Below are positions 43,484 to 53,914 of a stretch of DNA of 55,576 bases, piece after piece. The stretch lies in assembly GCA_016870915.1 (NCBI GenBank), contig VFZY01000007.1, positions 1-55,576 of the forward strand, written 5' to 3'. The position numbers and the translations under genes are program-made. Within the stretch, counting starts at the first letter, position 1. Each line of letters starts with the position of its first letter. This DNA is from Acidobacteriota bacterium. GTDB lineage: Bacteria > Acidobacteriota > Terriglobia > Bryobacterales > Bryobacteraceae. Under the pieces are notes generated by a model. That model worked only from the letters and a program-made list of their open reading frames with translations. It ran no database searches and was not told where the DNA came from.

Positions 43484-44560
43484 CTACTTTTCCACCCAGG
43501 CTTCAACCGCGAATTCGGAGGGCGTGATGCGATGAAGTTCCAGGCCCCGCAACTGGATGGCATCCACGCGGCGTCTTCGCCCGGTGCCGCCCGCCACCGG
43601 CAGCGACGTTAAGCCGCCAAGAATCTTGGGAGCGTAGTAAAAGAACACCTTGTCCACCACTCCGGATTCGAGCGCCGCCCAGTTCACCTTGCTGCCGGCC
43701 TCGATCATCAATGATTGATAACGCCGCGCGGCAAGCAGTTCCACCAGCCGGATGAGGCTGGCGCGCCCGTCGGCGCCATCCAGAATCGCCACCTCCACGC
43801 CGCGGGCTTCAAGCTGGCGGCGCCGTTCCGGAGAAGCAGCCGAAGTGGCGGCCACAAGCAAGTCCGAGGTTCCGGCCTCGATCATCTTTGAGTCAAGCGG
43901 CAGCCGGGCCTGGGAATCAAGCACGATTCGGAGCAGTGCACGGGACCGGGGAAGTTCACTGCGGTCGCTAAGACGGCAGTCATCGGCCAGCACCGTGCCG
44001 ATGCCGGTGACGATGGCATCATGCAGGTGCCGCACCTGTTGAACATGCTCGCGGGCCTGTTCGGAGGTGATCCAGCCGCGATTGTCCTCAGGCGCGGCGA
44101 TCTTGCCATCCAGGGTTAGCGCGGCTTTCAGCGTCACCTGCGGTCTTCCCGTCCGCATGAAATGCGAATAGGCTTCGTTCAAGCGGGCCGCTTCCGGCGC
44201 ATCCACCAACACCACCTCAAGCCCGGCATCGCGAAGGCGGCGGATTCCGGTGCCTCGCACGATTGGGTTCGGGTCCTCCATAGCCACCACAACGCGCGCG
44301 ATTCCGGCGGCAACCACTTCGTCCGCGCAGGGCCCGGTCCGGCCTTGATGCGAACACGGCTCAAGCGTAACGTAGAGCGTGGCCCCGCGCGCCGCGCCGC
44401 CGGCCTGCGCTAAAGCCACTGTTTCGGCGTGGCTGACGCCAGCCCAGGTGTGAAAGCCTTCCCCCACCGCGGCGTCTTCGCGCACGATCACCGCGCCCAC
44501 GGCCGGATTCGGACTGGTCTGGCCCAACCCCTCGCGCGCCAGTTCCAGCGCTCGCGCCAT
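43484..44560 (-). CDS. ribD: bifunctional pyrimidine deaminase/reductase of riboflavin synthesis
   Basis: This 358-residue enzyme catalyses the second and third steps of riboflavin synthesis. The N-terminal deaminase has the zinc motif pair HAETVALAQAGG and PCSHQGRTGPCADEV. The C-terminal NADPH-dependent reductase has TLKAALTLDGKIAAPEDNRGWI and the segment ARRYQSLMIEAGSKVNWAAL. ATG 44560 begins the family's MxxALELAREG pattern and lies eight bases after the ftsY stop. Only ribE accompanies it here; the remaining rib genes are elsewhere. Confidence 0.93.
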   Translation of the reverse strand: MARALELAREGLGQTSPNPAVGAVIVREDAAVGEGFHTWAGVSHAETVALAQAGGAARGATLYVTLEPCSHQGRTGPCADEVVAAGIARVVVAMEDPNPIVRGTGIRRLRDAGLEVVLVDAPEAARLNEAYSHFMRTGRPQVTLKAALTLDGKIAAPEDNRGWITSEQAREHVQQVRHLHDAIVTGIGTVLADDCRLSDRSELPRSRALLRIVLDSQARLPLDSKMIEAGTSDLLVAATSAASPERRRQLEARGVEVAILDGADGRASLIRLVELLAARRYQSLMIEAGSKVNWAALESGVVDKVFFYYAPKILGGLTSLPVAGGTGRRRRVDAIQLRGLELHRITPSEFAVEAWVEK

Positions 44561-44570
44561 CCAACGGGCG

Positions 44571-45485
44571 TCAGTTTTCGAATAGGGACTCAATGAACTT
44601 CTCCGGTTCAAACGGCAGCAGGTCATCAATCTGCTCACCCACGCCAATGTAACGGATGGGCAGGCCCAGTTCCCGGGTGATGGCCACCACCACACCGCCC
44701 TTGGCCGTTCCGTCAAGCTTGGTCAACACAATGCCGGTGACGCCGCTCGATTCGGTGAAACGGCGCGCCTGCTCCAGCCCGTTCTGGCCCGTGGTGGCAT
44801 CCAGCACCAGCAGGACTTCGTGGGGCGCGTCGGGCACCACGCGAGCCGCGGTACGCCGCATCTTCTCAAGTTCGGCCATCAGGTTATCCTTGGTATGCAG
44901 ACGGCCCGCGGTGTCTACAAGGACGTAGTCAGCGCGCCTCGCCCGGGCGGCCTGAAGGGAATCGAAGACCACCGCGCTCGGGTCGGCCCCCGATTTCTGG
45001 CGAATGATGTCAACCGAGTTCCGTTCCGCCCACACCTCCAGTTGCTCAATGGCCGCGGCCCGGAACGTATCGGCGGCGCAGAGCAGCACGCCATGGCCTT
45101 GATCACGCAGCCGGTAGGCAAGCTTGCCGACGGTGGTGGTCTTGCCGGCGCCGTTGACGCCCACCACCATGATCACCGTGGGGGGCTCAGCGGCCCGGCG
45201 CGGCGGCTGGTCCGAGGCCTGAAGAACATCCAGCAGGTGCTGCCGGATCAGAGCGCGGATCTCCGAAGCGTCACCCACAAGGTGCCGGTCCACGCGCTGC
45301 CGAATGCTCTCCAGGATGTCCGCCGCCGTGCGGACGCCAATATCGGCGGTGATCAGCGAGTATTCGAGTTCATCGAGCAGCTCCGCATCGATCTCCTTGC
45401 GCCCGGAAATGACGTCTTCGATGCTCGAAACCAGACCCGCGCGGGTTTTCTGTATGCCAGCCTTAAGCCGATCGAGAAGGGACAT
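44571..45485 (-). CDS. ftsY: signal recognition particle receptor FtsY
   Basis: This 304-residue GTPase binds the SRP at the membrane and directs co-translational insertion of membrane proteins. It has a short N domain ([19 protein letters not shown]). The NG-domain GTPase motifs are [15 protein letters not shown] (G1), the [11 protein letters not shown] insertion box, [14 protein letters not shown] (G3), [11 protein letters not shown] (G4) and the closing [17 protein letters not shown]. The acidic A domain of E. coli FtsY is missing, as is usual in many phyla. It heads the ftsY-ribD-ribE run. Confidence 0.94.
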   Translation of the reverse strand: MSLLDRLKAGIQKTRAGLVSSIEDVISGRKEIDAELLDELEYSLITADIGVRTAADILESIRQRVDRHLVGDASEIRALIRQHLLDVLQASDQPPRRAAEPPTVIMVVGVNGAGKTTTVGKLAYRLRDQGHGVLLCAADTFRAAAIEQLEVWAERNSVDIIRQKSGADPSAVVFDSLQAARARRADYVLVDTAGRLHTKDNLMAELEKMRRTAARVVPDAPHEVLLVLDATTGQNGLEQARRFTESSGVTGIVLTKLDGTAKGGVVVAITRELGLPIRYIGVGEQIDDLLPFEPEKFIESLFEN

Positions 45486-45550
45486 GGGACTACGGATGAG
45501 GGAATTTCAATCTTACCGTCTCACGGGGGGCGGCCGGTACACTGGTGCTG

Positions 45551-46948
45551 ATGCCAGCCGATTCCGCCATCGCCACCTGGACTCTCCGTCAACAAGCCGC
45601 CGCGCTGCGGGAACGCCGCATTTCACCGCTCGAAGCCGTGGATTCCGCGCTTGCGAGGATCGAGCGGCTGAACCCGCGCCTCCAGGCGTTCACCGCCGTG
45701 TACGATGACCGGGCGCGTGCCCAGGCCGCGGCGGCCCAGGAATCCGGTGGCGGATTGCACGGCGTGCCGGTCACCGTGAAGGATAGCTTCGATGTGGCGG
45801 GGGAGCCCACGCTGTGCGGCAGCCGGCTCCGGCTGGGGCATCGTGCGAGTTCCGACTCCTTGGTGGTTCAACGGCTGCGCGCGGCCGGTGCGATTCTGAT
45901 CGGAAAAACGAACGTACCGGAGTTACTCGCCAACTACGAGTCCGACAACCACGTCACCGGGCGCACCAACAACCCGTGGCGATTGGACAGAACGTCCGGC
46001 GGATCCAGCGGGGGCGAGGCGGCGGCCATCGCCTCGTGCCTCTCGGCGGGAGGCGTGGGGAGCGACGGCGGAGGGTCCATCCGGCAACCAGCCCACTTCT
46101 GCGGCATTGCCGGACTGAAGCCCACGCCGGGCCGCGTGCCGGCCGTGGGACACTTCCCGAAAATCAACCACCCGGGCGGCCTGCTGGGTGTCGCGGGTCC
46201 CATGGCGCGGAACACAGGCGACCTGCGCCTGCTGTATACCGTGCTGGCCGGGCACGATCCGCGCGATCCGTTTTCGGCGCCCGTCCCGGTGGACTACGCC
46301 CCGGCTGGCGGGTCGCGCATCGCTCTGGCCCATCGTGTGAACGGTGTGCCGGTGTCCAGCGCGATTCACAGCGCCGTGACTCGTGCCGGCCAATGGCTCG
46401 AAGAAGCTGGTCACGCCGTTGAGGAACGCGAGATGCCGGGCCTGGAACGGGCGCCCAATCTCTGGTCATTCTTTTTCACCCGTTTGCCGGCGCGATTCAC
46501 GGCCCGGATGATCGCCGGCCGGGAATCGGAAATGCATCGCACCGGCACGGAGTTCCTGGAGCGCGCGTTGGAACAGCCTGAACCCGATGCCCGCGAGATC
46601 GTGGAAGCGTTGGCGGAACGGGACCGTCTTCGGGCAGCTCTGTTAGGGCAGATGGAGCTGTATCCCGTTCTGCTGTGGCCCACCATGTCCGTTTCCGCCT
46701 TCAAGCACGGGCAAAGGCGGTTTTCAACACCCGATCGGGAAATCGGTATGTTCCAGGCAAATTTTCCCCTGGTGCTCGCCAATCTGCTGGGATTGCCCGC
46801 GCTGGTGCTTCCCATGGGACTGGATGAAGATGGGCTTCCGGTCTCGGTGCAACTGATCGGGCGGCCGTGGGAAGAGTGGCGGCTGCTGGACCTTGCGGAA
46901 GAACTCGAGCGGCGGCGAGGCGCCTTCCCCGCCCCGCCCATCGAGTGA
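45551..46948 (+). CDS. amidase-signature-family amidase
   Basis: This 465-residue hydrolase belongs to the amidase signature family. It has GVPVTVKDSFDVAG with the catalytic Lys, and RTSGGSSGGEAAAIASCL plus GGSIRQPAHFCGIAGLKPT, which supply the Ser-cisSer-Lys triad. The C-terminal LGLPALVLPMGLDEDGLPVSVQ is also typical. Length is normal. Family substrates range from acyl amides to glutamine on tRNA; absence of gatB/gatC nearby makes a general amidase likelier than GatA. ATG 45551 is taken over a GTG two codons earlier. It diverges from ftsY. Confidence 0.88.
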   Translation: MPADSAIATWTLRQQAAALRERRISPLEAVDSALARIERLNPRLQAFTAVYDDRARAQAAAAQESGGGLHGVPVTVKDSFDVAGEPTLCGSRLRLGHRASSDSLVVQRLRAAGAILIGKTNVPELLANYESDNHVTGRTNNPWRLDRTSGGSSGGEAAAIASCLSAGGVGSDGGGSIRQPAHFCGIAGLKPTPGRVPAVGHFPKINHPGGLLGVAGPMARNTGDLRLLYTVLAGHDPRDPFSAPVPVDYAPAGGSRIALAHRVNGVPVSSAIHSAVTRAGQWLEEAGHAVEEREMPGLERAPNLWSFFFTRLPARFTARMIAGRESEMHRTGTEFLERALEQPEPDAREIVEALAERDRLRAALLGQMELYPVLLWPTMSVSAFKHGQRRFSTPDREIGMFQANFPLVLANLLGLPALVLPMGLDEDGLPVSVQLIGRPWEEWRLLDLAEELERRRGAFPAPPIE

Positions 46949-46971
46949 AAAATCGAGCGAAAAGAAGGAGA

Positions 46972-47017
46972 CCTCCACGCAGCGGGTTGTTGGGGAAAGG
47001 GGTTTGCCGCGTGGAGG
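46972..47017. terminator. hairpin between convergent amidase and RND genes
   Basis: CCTCCACGC (46972-46980) pairs with GCGTGGAGG (47009-47017) to form a 9-bp stem with a 28-base G-rich loop. On the minus strand a T-rich stretch follows the stem (complement of 46948-46968), fitting termination of the efflux operon. The long loop makes it less typical. Confidence 0.4.
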
Positions 47018-47029
47018 CCGTTCGCTTTG

Positions 47030-50000
47030 TTATTGAGACGGACGAAGGTCCTGGTTCGTTAGTTCCATTTTTCGCCATTTCGCCACAAAATAGTAAACCA
47101 CCGGAACCGTAACCCGGCTCAGCAGCAGCGAAGCAATCTCCCCAGCCATCAACGAGAGGGCGAGGCCCTGGAAAATCGGGTCGAAGAGGATTACCGCACT
47201 GCCCGCCACAACCGCGGCTGCGGTGAGCAACATGGGCCTGAAACGAACCGCACCGGCATCCACCACCGCGTCTGCAAGGGCCATTCCCTCCCGCAGCCGT
47301 AGTTCGACAAAATCCACCAGGATGATCGAATTGCGGACCACGATCCCCGCGCCCGCAATGAAGCCAATCATGGATGTGGCGGTAAAGAATGCATTCAGTG
47401 CGCCATGAGCGGGCAGAATGCCGGCAAGGGAAAACGGAATCGCGGCCATGATCACAAGCGGTGTCGTGAAGTTCCGGAACCATCCCGTGACCAGGACGTA
47501 GATCAGGATCATCACGGCGGAAAACGCCAGGCCAAGGTCGCGAAAAACCTCATAGGTAACGTGCCATTCGCCATCCCACTTGATGGCGTAGCGGGAACCA
47601 TCGAACGGCGGTTCGGCGACATACTGGAGAATCGGGTAGCCAAAAGGCTGATAACGCTGCAGGCGTGGGCCAAGCTTCAGCATTGCGTAGACCGGACTTT
47701 CAATCTCACCGGCCACGTCGGCGGTTACATACGTGACCGGCATCAGGTTCTTGTGGTAGATGCTGCGTTCTTCCCGGGTTTCCTCAACCGTGGTCAGTTC
47801 GGAGAGTGGCACGCCATTGACGCGCAGACTGCGCAGGCGGTCCGGGTCCGACCGGCTGGCCGGCGCCAGCCGCAGTTCCACCGGCACCGGTTCCTGTTCG
47901 CGTTCCAGGTGGAGCGTGCCCGCGGCCACACCCCCCACGGCAAGTCGCACCGTTTGCGCAATCGCGTGTTCGGATACGCCGTTCAGGGCAGCTTTCACCC
48001 TGTCTGGCCGCAGACGCAACTTCGGCTGCTCATCTTCTACGTACCAGTCGGCGTCCACCACGCCCGGCGTGCCGTCGAGAATCTTAAGAACCTCGGCCGC
48101 CACCTGTTTCTGGCCATCCTGTTCAGGCCCATACACCTCGGCGACGAGTGTCTGAAGCACGGGAGGGCCCGGCGGCACCTCCGCCACCTTGACGCGGGCT
48201 CCCAGTCGCACGGCCTCCGGCCCCAGCCTTTCACGCACCTGCTTTGCGATGTCATGGCTCTGCGCCCCCCGTTCCCCCTTGGGCAGAAGGTTGACCTGAA
48301 TGTCGGCCATGTTCGCGCCTCGCCGTAAGTAGTAATGCCGCACGAGGCCGTTGAAGTTTTAGGGAGACGCCGTTCCAGCATACGTTTGAACGTTCACCAC
48401 TTCTGGCTGCTCCAGGGTCCGCCGGGCAAGTGCCGCCGTCACACGCTGCGTCTCCTCGAGCGTTGTACCCTCCGGCAGATCAATGACCACCTGAAACTCG
48501 CTCTTGTTGTCGAAAGGCAGCATTTTCACCTTGACGAAGCCCGCATAGAACAGTGCCATGGAGCCCACCAGAAGGACGATCACGGCCAGCAGAAAGAAAA
48601 ACGCGTTGCGCCCACGGCCGATCAGGGTCCCCATGAGGCGGCGGTAGACTCGCGTCAACCAATCCTCCCGTTCAGCCTCGTGCCCGCCACCGCTCTTCAA
48701 CATGCGCACGGCGGCCCAGGGTGTCACCACAAAGGCGACAAGCAGCGAGAAGATCATGGCGGCCGTGGCCCCCCACCGGGATGGGGCGCATGTATGGCCC
48801 CATCAGTCCGCCGACGAACGCCATGGGCAGGATCGCCGCAATCACCGTCAGGGTGGCTAGAATCGTGGGGTTCCCCACCTCATCCACGGCTTCGATCGCC
48901 ACCGGCATGAGCGGCCGGCCCAAGTTGGCGGGCAGGCGCGCGTGACGCGCGATGTTCTCGACGACGACAATGGCGTCGTCCACCAGGATCCCGATCGAAA
49001 AGATGAGCGCAAAAAGTGTGATGCGGTTCAGCGTGTAGCCGTACAACCAGAACACCAGAAGCGTGAGCGCCAAAGTGACCGGAATGGCGATCAGGACAAT
49101 GCCGGCAGCACGCGCGCCCAGCGCCAGTGCAATCAGCAGGCCCACGGAAATCACGGCGATGCCCATGTGCTTCAGCAGTTCATTGCTCTTCTCTGCGGCT
49201 GTCTCACCATAGTTGCGTGTCACGGCGATGGAGACGCCTGCGGGCGCCACCGAACTCCGCATCAGTTCCACTTTGCGCAGCACGGCATCGGCCACTGAAA
49301 TCGCATTGGCGCCGCGCCGCTTGGAGATGGCCAGTGTCACTGCCGCCTCGGATCCCGACTTCTCCATGTGAAACACGTATTGGCTGGGTTCCCCGGCTCC
49401 ATCCTCCACCGCCGCGATGTCCCGCAAGTGGATGGGCCGGCCAGCGGCGGCGCCCACCACCACGGCGCCCACATCGGCGGCATCCCGCGGAAAGACCCCG
49501 CTCTCGACAACGAACTCGCGGTTGCCGCGGGGAACCCGCCCGGCATGCTGCCGCCGGTTGCCGGCCTCTAGCGCTTGGAGCACGCGCAGTGATTCAATGC
49601 CATGGCCCGCCAGCTTCATTTCGTCCAGCGTCACCAGAATCCGCCGGCTTTCCCCGCCGAGAATCGCCACGGCCGATACATCGGTCACCTGGCGGATACC
49701 ATCTTCGATCTCGGCCGCCACACGGCGGAGTTCAAACGGCGAGTGGCGGGAGCTGTGCAGTGTCAGCGCCAGCACCGGCACATCATCGATCGATCGCCGT
49801 TTCACGAGCGGCGGCGTGCCGCCCGGCGGGATCAGGTCGAAGTTACCCGCCAGTTTCTGATTGAGGCGGACAATCGCCTCATCCTCGTCGATGCCGGTGA
49901 AGAACCGGACAATGGCGAGCGATTGGCCGGGCATCGACGTCGAGTAGATGTACTCAACGCCGGGAATCTCCCAGAGCAGACGCTCCATGGGCTTGGTCAA

Positions 50001-50198
50001 CCGCTGCTCCACTTCGCGCGGCGAAGCCCCAGGCATGCCCGCGAAGACGTCGATCATCGGCACCTTGATCTGCGGCTCTTCTTCGCGAGGAAGCCGGACG
50101 ATGGCCAGCGTTCCGGCAAGCACGGCGGCGATGGCGATGAGCGGCGTGAGCTTGGAATCGATGAACACCGCCGCCAGCCTGCCCGCCGGACCGGTCAA
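47030..50198 (-). pseudogene. RND efflux pump gene with a frameshift and an in-frame stop
   Basis: Joined together, three segments give a full-length AcrB/CzcA-like inner-membrane pump of about 1055 residues. The first (50198 to about 48770, TTG start) includes the helix-1 region and [17 protein letters not shown]. It continues after a one-base shift in the C6 run at 48769-48774, where five C would keep the frame ([11 protein letters not shown] then [18 protein letters not shown]). A TAA at 48359-48361 then interrupts GTASP and [14 protein letters not shown], where relatives have an aromatic residue. The last segment runs to 47030. Two separate lesions suggest real decay, although the fusion protein, outer-membrane and regulator genes beside it are intact. 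Confidence 0.85.
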
Positions 50199-51334
50199 CG
50201 CCTCACCTCGATCCGGGCGCCATCCGTCAATTCCAGCGCGGGCGACAGCACCACTCTGTCGCCGGCCGCCAGTCCGGCCAGCACCTCCACACGGCCCCCT
50301 CGCCGCTCACCCAGTCTGATCATTCTCCTGCCGGCGGCCGCGCCCTCGGCGGCAAACACAAACTCCAATTGTCCGTGCGTCCGGACGGCTGACTCGGGAA
50401 TCGAAAGGACACGCCTCTCACCCCGGGTCCACTCCGCCTCCACGTACCGGCCGCTACGCATGAGAGGACCGTTGGGCACGTTCACGCGCACGGTCAGAGT
50501 CCGTGTCGCGGCGTTCACGGCCGGTTCAACCTCCGTCACGGCCGCGCTGACGGACGGCGCACCGTCGTTCCAGCTCAAACGCAGTGGCTTCCCCGCACGA
50601 ATACTCGCCGCCAGGGACTCCTCCACGGCGAGTTCCGCCCGGTACTCACCGGCCTTCTCCAACGTAAGCAGCCCCATGCCGGGCGCGGCCACCACCCCCG
50701 GATGGGCCACTCGCGCGGTGACCAGGCCATCGAACGGCGCAACAACCTCCATGCGTTCCGCCTGCACCCGGGCCGCGGCGTGCGCTCGCTCAGTCTGCGA
50801 AACACGGGCCTCGATCTGCCGCCGTTTGGCTTCCGCCGCGGCCAGAGCCGCCCGTGCCTGTTCCAAGCGCGCCGTGACTTCGTCCAATTCCTGCGCCGTC
50901 ACCGAGCGCTTTGCAGCCAACTCCGCGATTCGGCGATGCGACGTTTCCGCCAATGCGAATCGTGCCCTTTCGCCGGCAATCACATGGTCGAGTTCCGGAA
51001 GCATGGCCCGCGCTTCCAGACGAGCGGCGTCCGTCTGCTCGACGGCAAGGGCCAGTTCCCGTGCCGAAATCTCGACAAGCGGCTGGCCCAGCCGAACCCT
51101 TGTTCCGACATCGGCGTGCACAACCGTGACAATTCCGGGAATCCGAGCCGCCACCATCGTCACCGTCCGTGCGGCAATCCACCCTGTGGCGCGCCCCACC
51201 ACCGGCCAGTTCGCCTCACTCGCCACCTCAACCGTCACGGGCACCGCCGGCACTCCCAACTCGGGCGCCCGCCCGCTGTGCTTTCCCCCACATCCGGCAG
51301 CCACAAGCGGTGCCAACCACGCCGCCCATCTCAT
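50195..51334 (-). CDS. RND efflux membrane fusion (HlyD/AcrA-type) lipoprotein
   Basis: This 379-residue protein has a lipobox (VAAGC) in its leader. The adaptor architecture follows: a barrel-sandwich hybrid domain ([20 protein letters not shown]) split by a long coiled coil (about 90-170, rich in Ala, Arg and Glu), then [20 protein letters not shown] beta-barrel domain and a C-terminal part with [16 protein letters not shown] complete it. It bridges the inner-membrane pump and the outer-membrane channel. It overlaps the channel gene upstream (ATGA) and the pump gene downstream (TTGA), so the operon is tightly coupled. Confidence 0.9.
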   Translation of the reverse strand: MRWAAWLAPLVAAGCGGKHSGRAPELGVPAVPVTVEVASEANWPVVGRATGWIAARTVTMVAARIPGIVTVVHADVGTRVRLGQPLVEISARELALAVEQTDAARLEARAMLPELDHVIAGERARFALAETSHRRIAELAAKRSVTAQELDEVTARLEQARAALAAAEAKRRQIEARVSQTERAHAAARVQAERMEVVAPFDGLVTARVAHPGVVAAPGMGLLTLEKAGEYRAELAVEESLAASIRAGKPLRLSWNDGAPSVSAAVTEVEPAVNAATRTLTVRVNVPNGPLMRSGRYVEAEWTRGERRVLSIPESAVRTHGQLEFVFAAEGAAAGRRMIRLGERRGGRVEVLAGLAAGDRVVLSPALELTDGARIEVRR

Positions 51335-52653
51335 TCCAGCACCTCCGATGCGGCCGTCAAACGGCCGGCCGCCAGTTCCACATCAATCCGCGCCACGCGT
51401 TCCGCGTGAATCGCATGCAATGCCCGAAACCTTGCCTCAACCAGAGCCGTTTCGGCCCGCAACAACTCTGCCACAGCCGCCAGGCCTGCCCCATATCGGT
51501 TCCGGGTCACGCGCAAACTCTCCTCGGCCATCGTGACAACGGGCGCCGATGCCGTCACGCGGGCCAGGGCCGATTCCAGCGCCGCCAGCGCCTGTTCCCG
51601 TTCAAGGCTGGCACGCCCCTCCCGCTCACGCAGCAGACTGGCGCCGGCGTCAGCCAGCGCACGGGCCTCGGCCACCCGCGCCCGGCCGGCCCCGCCCTCG
51701 AAAAGACTCCAGCGCAGCGATACGCTGCCCGTCCAGTTCGCCCCGGACCGGGTGACGAATGTCTGACGGTCCGCCTCAAAGGCCCCCCGCGCGGCTACCT
51801 GAGGCAGCAGGCCGGCACGGGCAGCGGCCAGACGGTTCCCCGCGGCTCTCAATTCCGCCCGCGCCGCTTCCACATCGGCCCGCTCACCTGCCATCGAAGG
51901 CGGGGCCTTCGCGCTCGCAGTCAGACGCGTCGTCAGTTCGTGCCGCGTATCCGGCTGCAGACCCATGGCTTCGTTCAACGCCGCCAGCGCCATCCGGTGC
52001 CCGGCCTGCCCCACAATCTGCTGCTCGCGCATGGCGGCCAGGTGAACTTCAACCGCCAGAACGTCGGCGTCGGTGGCCCGGCCGGCATCCCGCACAGCCT
52101 TGGCCTGTTCCAGATCCTGTTCGGCGGAACGGACCGATTGACCGGCCGCTTCCACCGACGCAGCCGCCAGTTGCGCGTCCAGATAGGCGCGTGCGGCATG
52201 CGCCACCAGGCTTTGCTCACGGGCGCGCACAGCGGCCTCTCTGGCCTGGAGCGAAGCACCCTCGGCGGCCGTTGACCGGCGCGAACGTCCGGCGTCCCAG
52301 AGCGTCTGCTCGACGGTGAGAAGAGATTGGAAGTTGTTCAAGAACCCGGGCCGGTTCAGCTTGCCGATGGCGAAATTGCCGGATCCGAACTGGCGCTGGC
52401 TCAACAGCGCGCCGAAGACATAAACCGGGTTATCCCCCCGCATCGCCGATTCGGAATACTCGAGCCGGGGCCGCGTGCCGGCACGCGCCTGATCAACGCG
52501 CGCAACGCCGGCACGTGCTTCGGCCCTGGCGGCCACGACTGCAGGATGCCCGGCGGCGGCCCGTGCGGCCGCCTCGCGAAGGGAGAGCGCCTGGCCCGCC
52601 ACAGGCCGCGCCAGGTCCATCAGGAGCACCATCATCAAGCCGGTCCGCATCAT
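51331..52653 (-). CDS. TolC-like outer-membrane efflux protein
   Basis: This 440-residue protein has a Met-rich leader (LMMVLLMDLARPVAGQA) and the two repeated outer-membrane efflux halves with long helices: SLREAAARAAAGHPAVVAAR, ANLNGLQ-type segments and ALNEAMGLQPD in the first, RAELRAAGNRLAAARAGLLP and LRVTRNRYGAGLAAVAELL in the second. It forms the outer-membrane channel for the RND system. The promoter places the transcription start at or next to ATG 52653, so translation may be leaderless. It is the first gene of the efflux operon. Confidence 0.88.
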   Translation of the reverse strand: MMRTGLMMVLLMDLARPVAGQALSLREAAARAAAGHPAVVAARAEARAGVARVDQARAGTRPRLEYSESAMRGDNPVYVFGALLSQRQFGSGNFAIGKLNRPGFLNNFQSLLTVEQTLWDAGRSRRSTAAEGASLQAREAAVRAREQSLVAHAARAYLDAQLAAASVEAAGQSVRSAEQDLEQAKAVRDAGRATDADVLAVEVHLAAMREQQIVGQAGHRMALAALNEAMGLQPDTRHELTTRLTASAKAPPSMAGERADVEAARAELRAAGNRLAAARAGLLPQVAARGAFEADRQTFVTRSGANWTGSVSLRWSLFEGGAGRARVAEARALADAGASLLREREGRASLEREQALAALESALARVTASAPVVTMAEESLRVTRNRYGAGLAAVAELLRAETALVEARFRALHAIHAERVARIDVELAAGRLTAASEVLE

Positions 52654-52658
52654 TCACT

Positions 52659-52687
52659 ATAATATGACTATATACGCATATTGTCAA
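52659..52687 (-). promoter_or_regulatory. sigma-70-type promoter of the efflux operon
   Basis: On the minus strand, a consensus -35 box TTGACA (52682-52687) and a -10 box TATTAT (52659-52664) are separated by 17 bases. The predicted start at about 52652 coincides with the first codon of the TolC-like gene (ATG 52653). This is the best promoter match in the window. Confidence 0.75.
52661..52682. promoter_or_regulatory. ArsR-type operator palindrome
   Basis: AATATG (52661-52666) and CATATT (52677-52682) form an inverted repeat with a ten-base AT-rich centre. It covers the spacer and parts of both promoter boxes of the efflux operon. Position and form fit repression by the ArsR-family protein encoded just beside it on the other strand. 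Confidence 0.65.
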
Positions 52688-52728
52688 TGAGTGTTGCATT
52701 TGAATCCGGAAACCGGCATACTGAAGAC

Positions 52729-53124
52729 ATGCCGTCTTTGGCTTCCGTCGCCCTGCCCGATGTTCTCCTGGACGACATCGCCCGCCGCTTCCGCCTCCTG
52801 GGCGACCCTTCGCGCCTGCGCGTTCTCAACCTTCTGCGCGCGGGCGAGATGTCCGTCAACGACATCACCCGGGCGCTCCAGGCGGGCCAGTCGAACATCT
52901 CCCGGCACCTGCAGGCCCTGCATGCGGCGGGTATGGTCTCGCGCCGCCGCGATGGGACCACGGTGTATTACCGGATCGCCGATCCGGTGCTATTCAAACT
53001 CTGCGACCTGGTTTGTCAAACCACCCGCGGCGTGCTGGAACGGAAACTCGCCGCGTTGCCCCAATCCGGGTACGCACGCACGGCGCCCCGCCGGGCGAAG
53101 GCTCGTGTTAGCATCGAAGTGTAG
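52729..53124 (+). CDS. ArsR-family transcriptional regulator
   Basis: This 131-residue winged helix-turn-helix protein matches the ArsR/SmtB family: RRFRLLGDPSRLRVLNLL, SVNDITRALQAGQSNISRHL (recognition helix) and GMVSRRRDGTTVYYRIAD (wing). The usual metal box in the recognition helix (ELCVCDL type) is absent. A Cys pair in KLCDLVCQ near the C-terminus could bind metal or sense thiol oxidation. It diverges from the RND efflux operon and probably represses it. ATG 52729 is chosen because homology starts there; ATG 52687 would add 14 residues. Confidence 0.85.
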   Translation: MPSLASVALPDVLLDDIARRFRLLGDPSRLRVLNLLRAGEMSVNDITRALQAGQSNISRHLQALHAAGMVSRRRDGTTVYYRIADPVLFKLCDLVCQTTRGVLERKLAALPQSGYARTAPRRAKARVSIEV

Positions 53125-53160
53125 CCGCACAGGCGGCTTGGTGACCACGCTTCTCGTTGC

Positions 53161-53648
<488 letters not shown>

Positions 53649-53855
53649 TCAGGCAGCCTTTTCGTAGCCCTCGCCAGGCACCGCGCGAACCTGTTCAATC
53701 GCTGCCTGAATCTCTCGCATCTGGATACGGGCATAGACTTCCTGACCCGCGGGCGCGGGGGATACGGCTGCACCCAGCGCCGTTTGCAACGCCAGAAGAT
53801 TCGCCTGGAAGGTCAGTTCGTCGAGAAGCTCGGGGGAGTTCTTAGGGCGGTCCAT
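53649..53855 (-). CDS. small protein resembling the tip of a chemoreceptor signalling domain
   Basis: This 68-residue frame contains ELTFQANLLALQTALGAA, which parallels the highly conserved hairpin tip of methyl-accepting chemotaxis proteins (AFQTNLLALNAAVEAA) at 10 of 15 positions. The flanks are too short to form a receptor. Codons mostly end in G or C, as in neighbouring genes. No transmembrane segment and no strong ribosome binding site is seen before ATG 53855. It could mimic or cap receptor arrays or be a remnant of a larger gene, but no further receptor sequence lies nearby. Confidence 0.5.
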   Translation of the reverse strand: MDRPKNSPELLDELTFQANLLALQTALGAAVSPAPAGQEVYARIQMREIQAAIEQVRAVPGEGYEKAA

Positions 53856-53914
53856 AAGGGGTAATATCGGCGTGCGAACCCGGTTCTTTAGGGCTTCATG
53901 CTACTTTGGACAAC

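Noticed and set aside
48359-48361. TAA in the RND gene as a recoded codon
   Set aside because: TAA recoding is not expected in bacteria, and a separate frameshift in the same gene favours decay.
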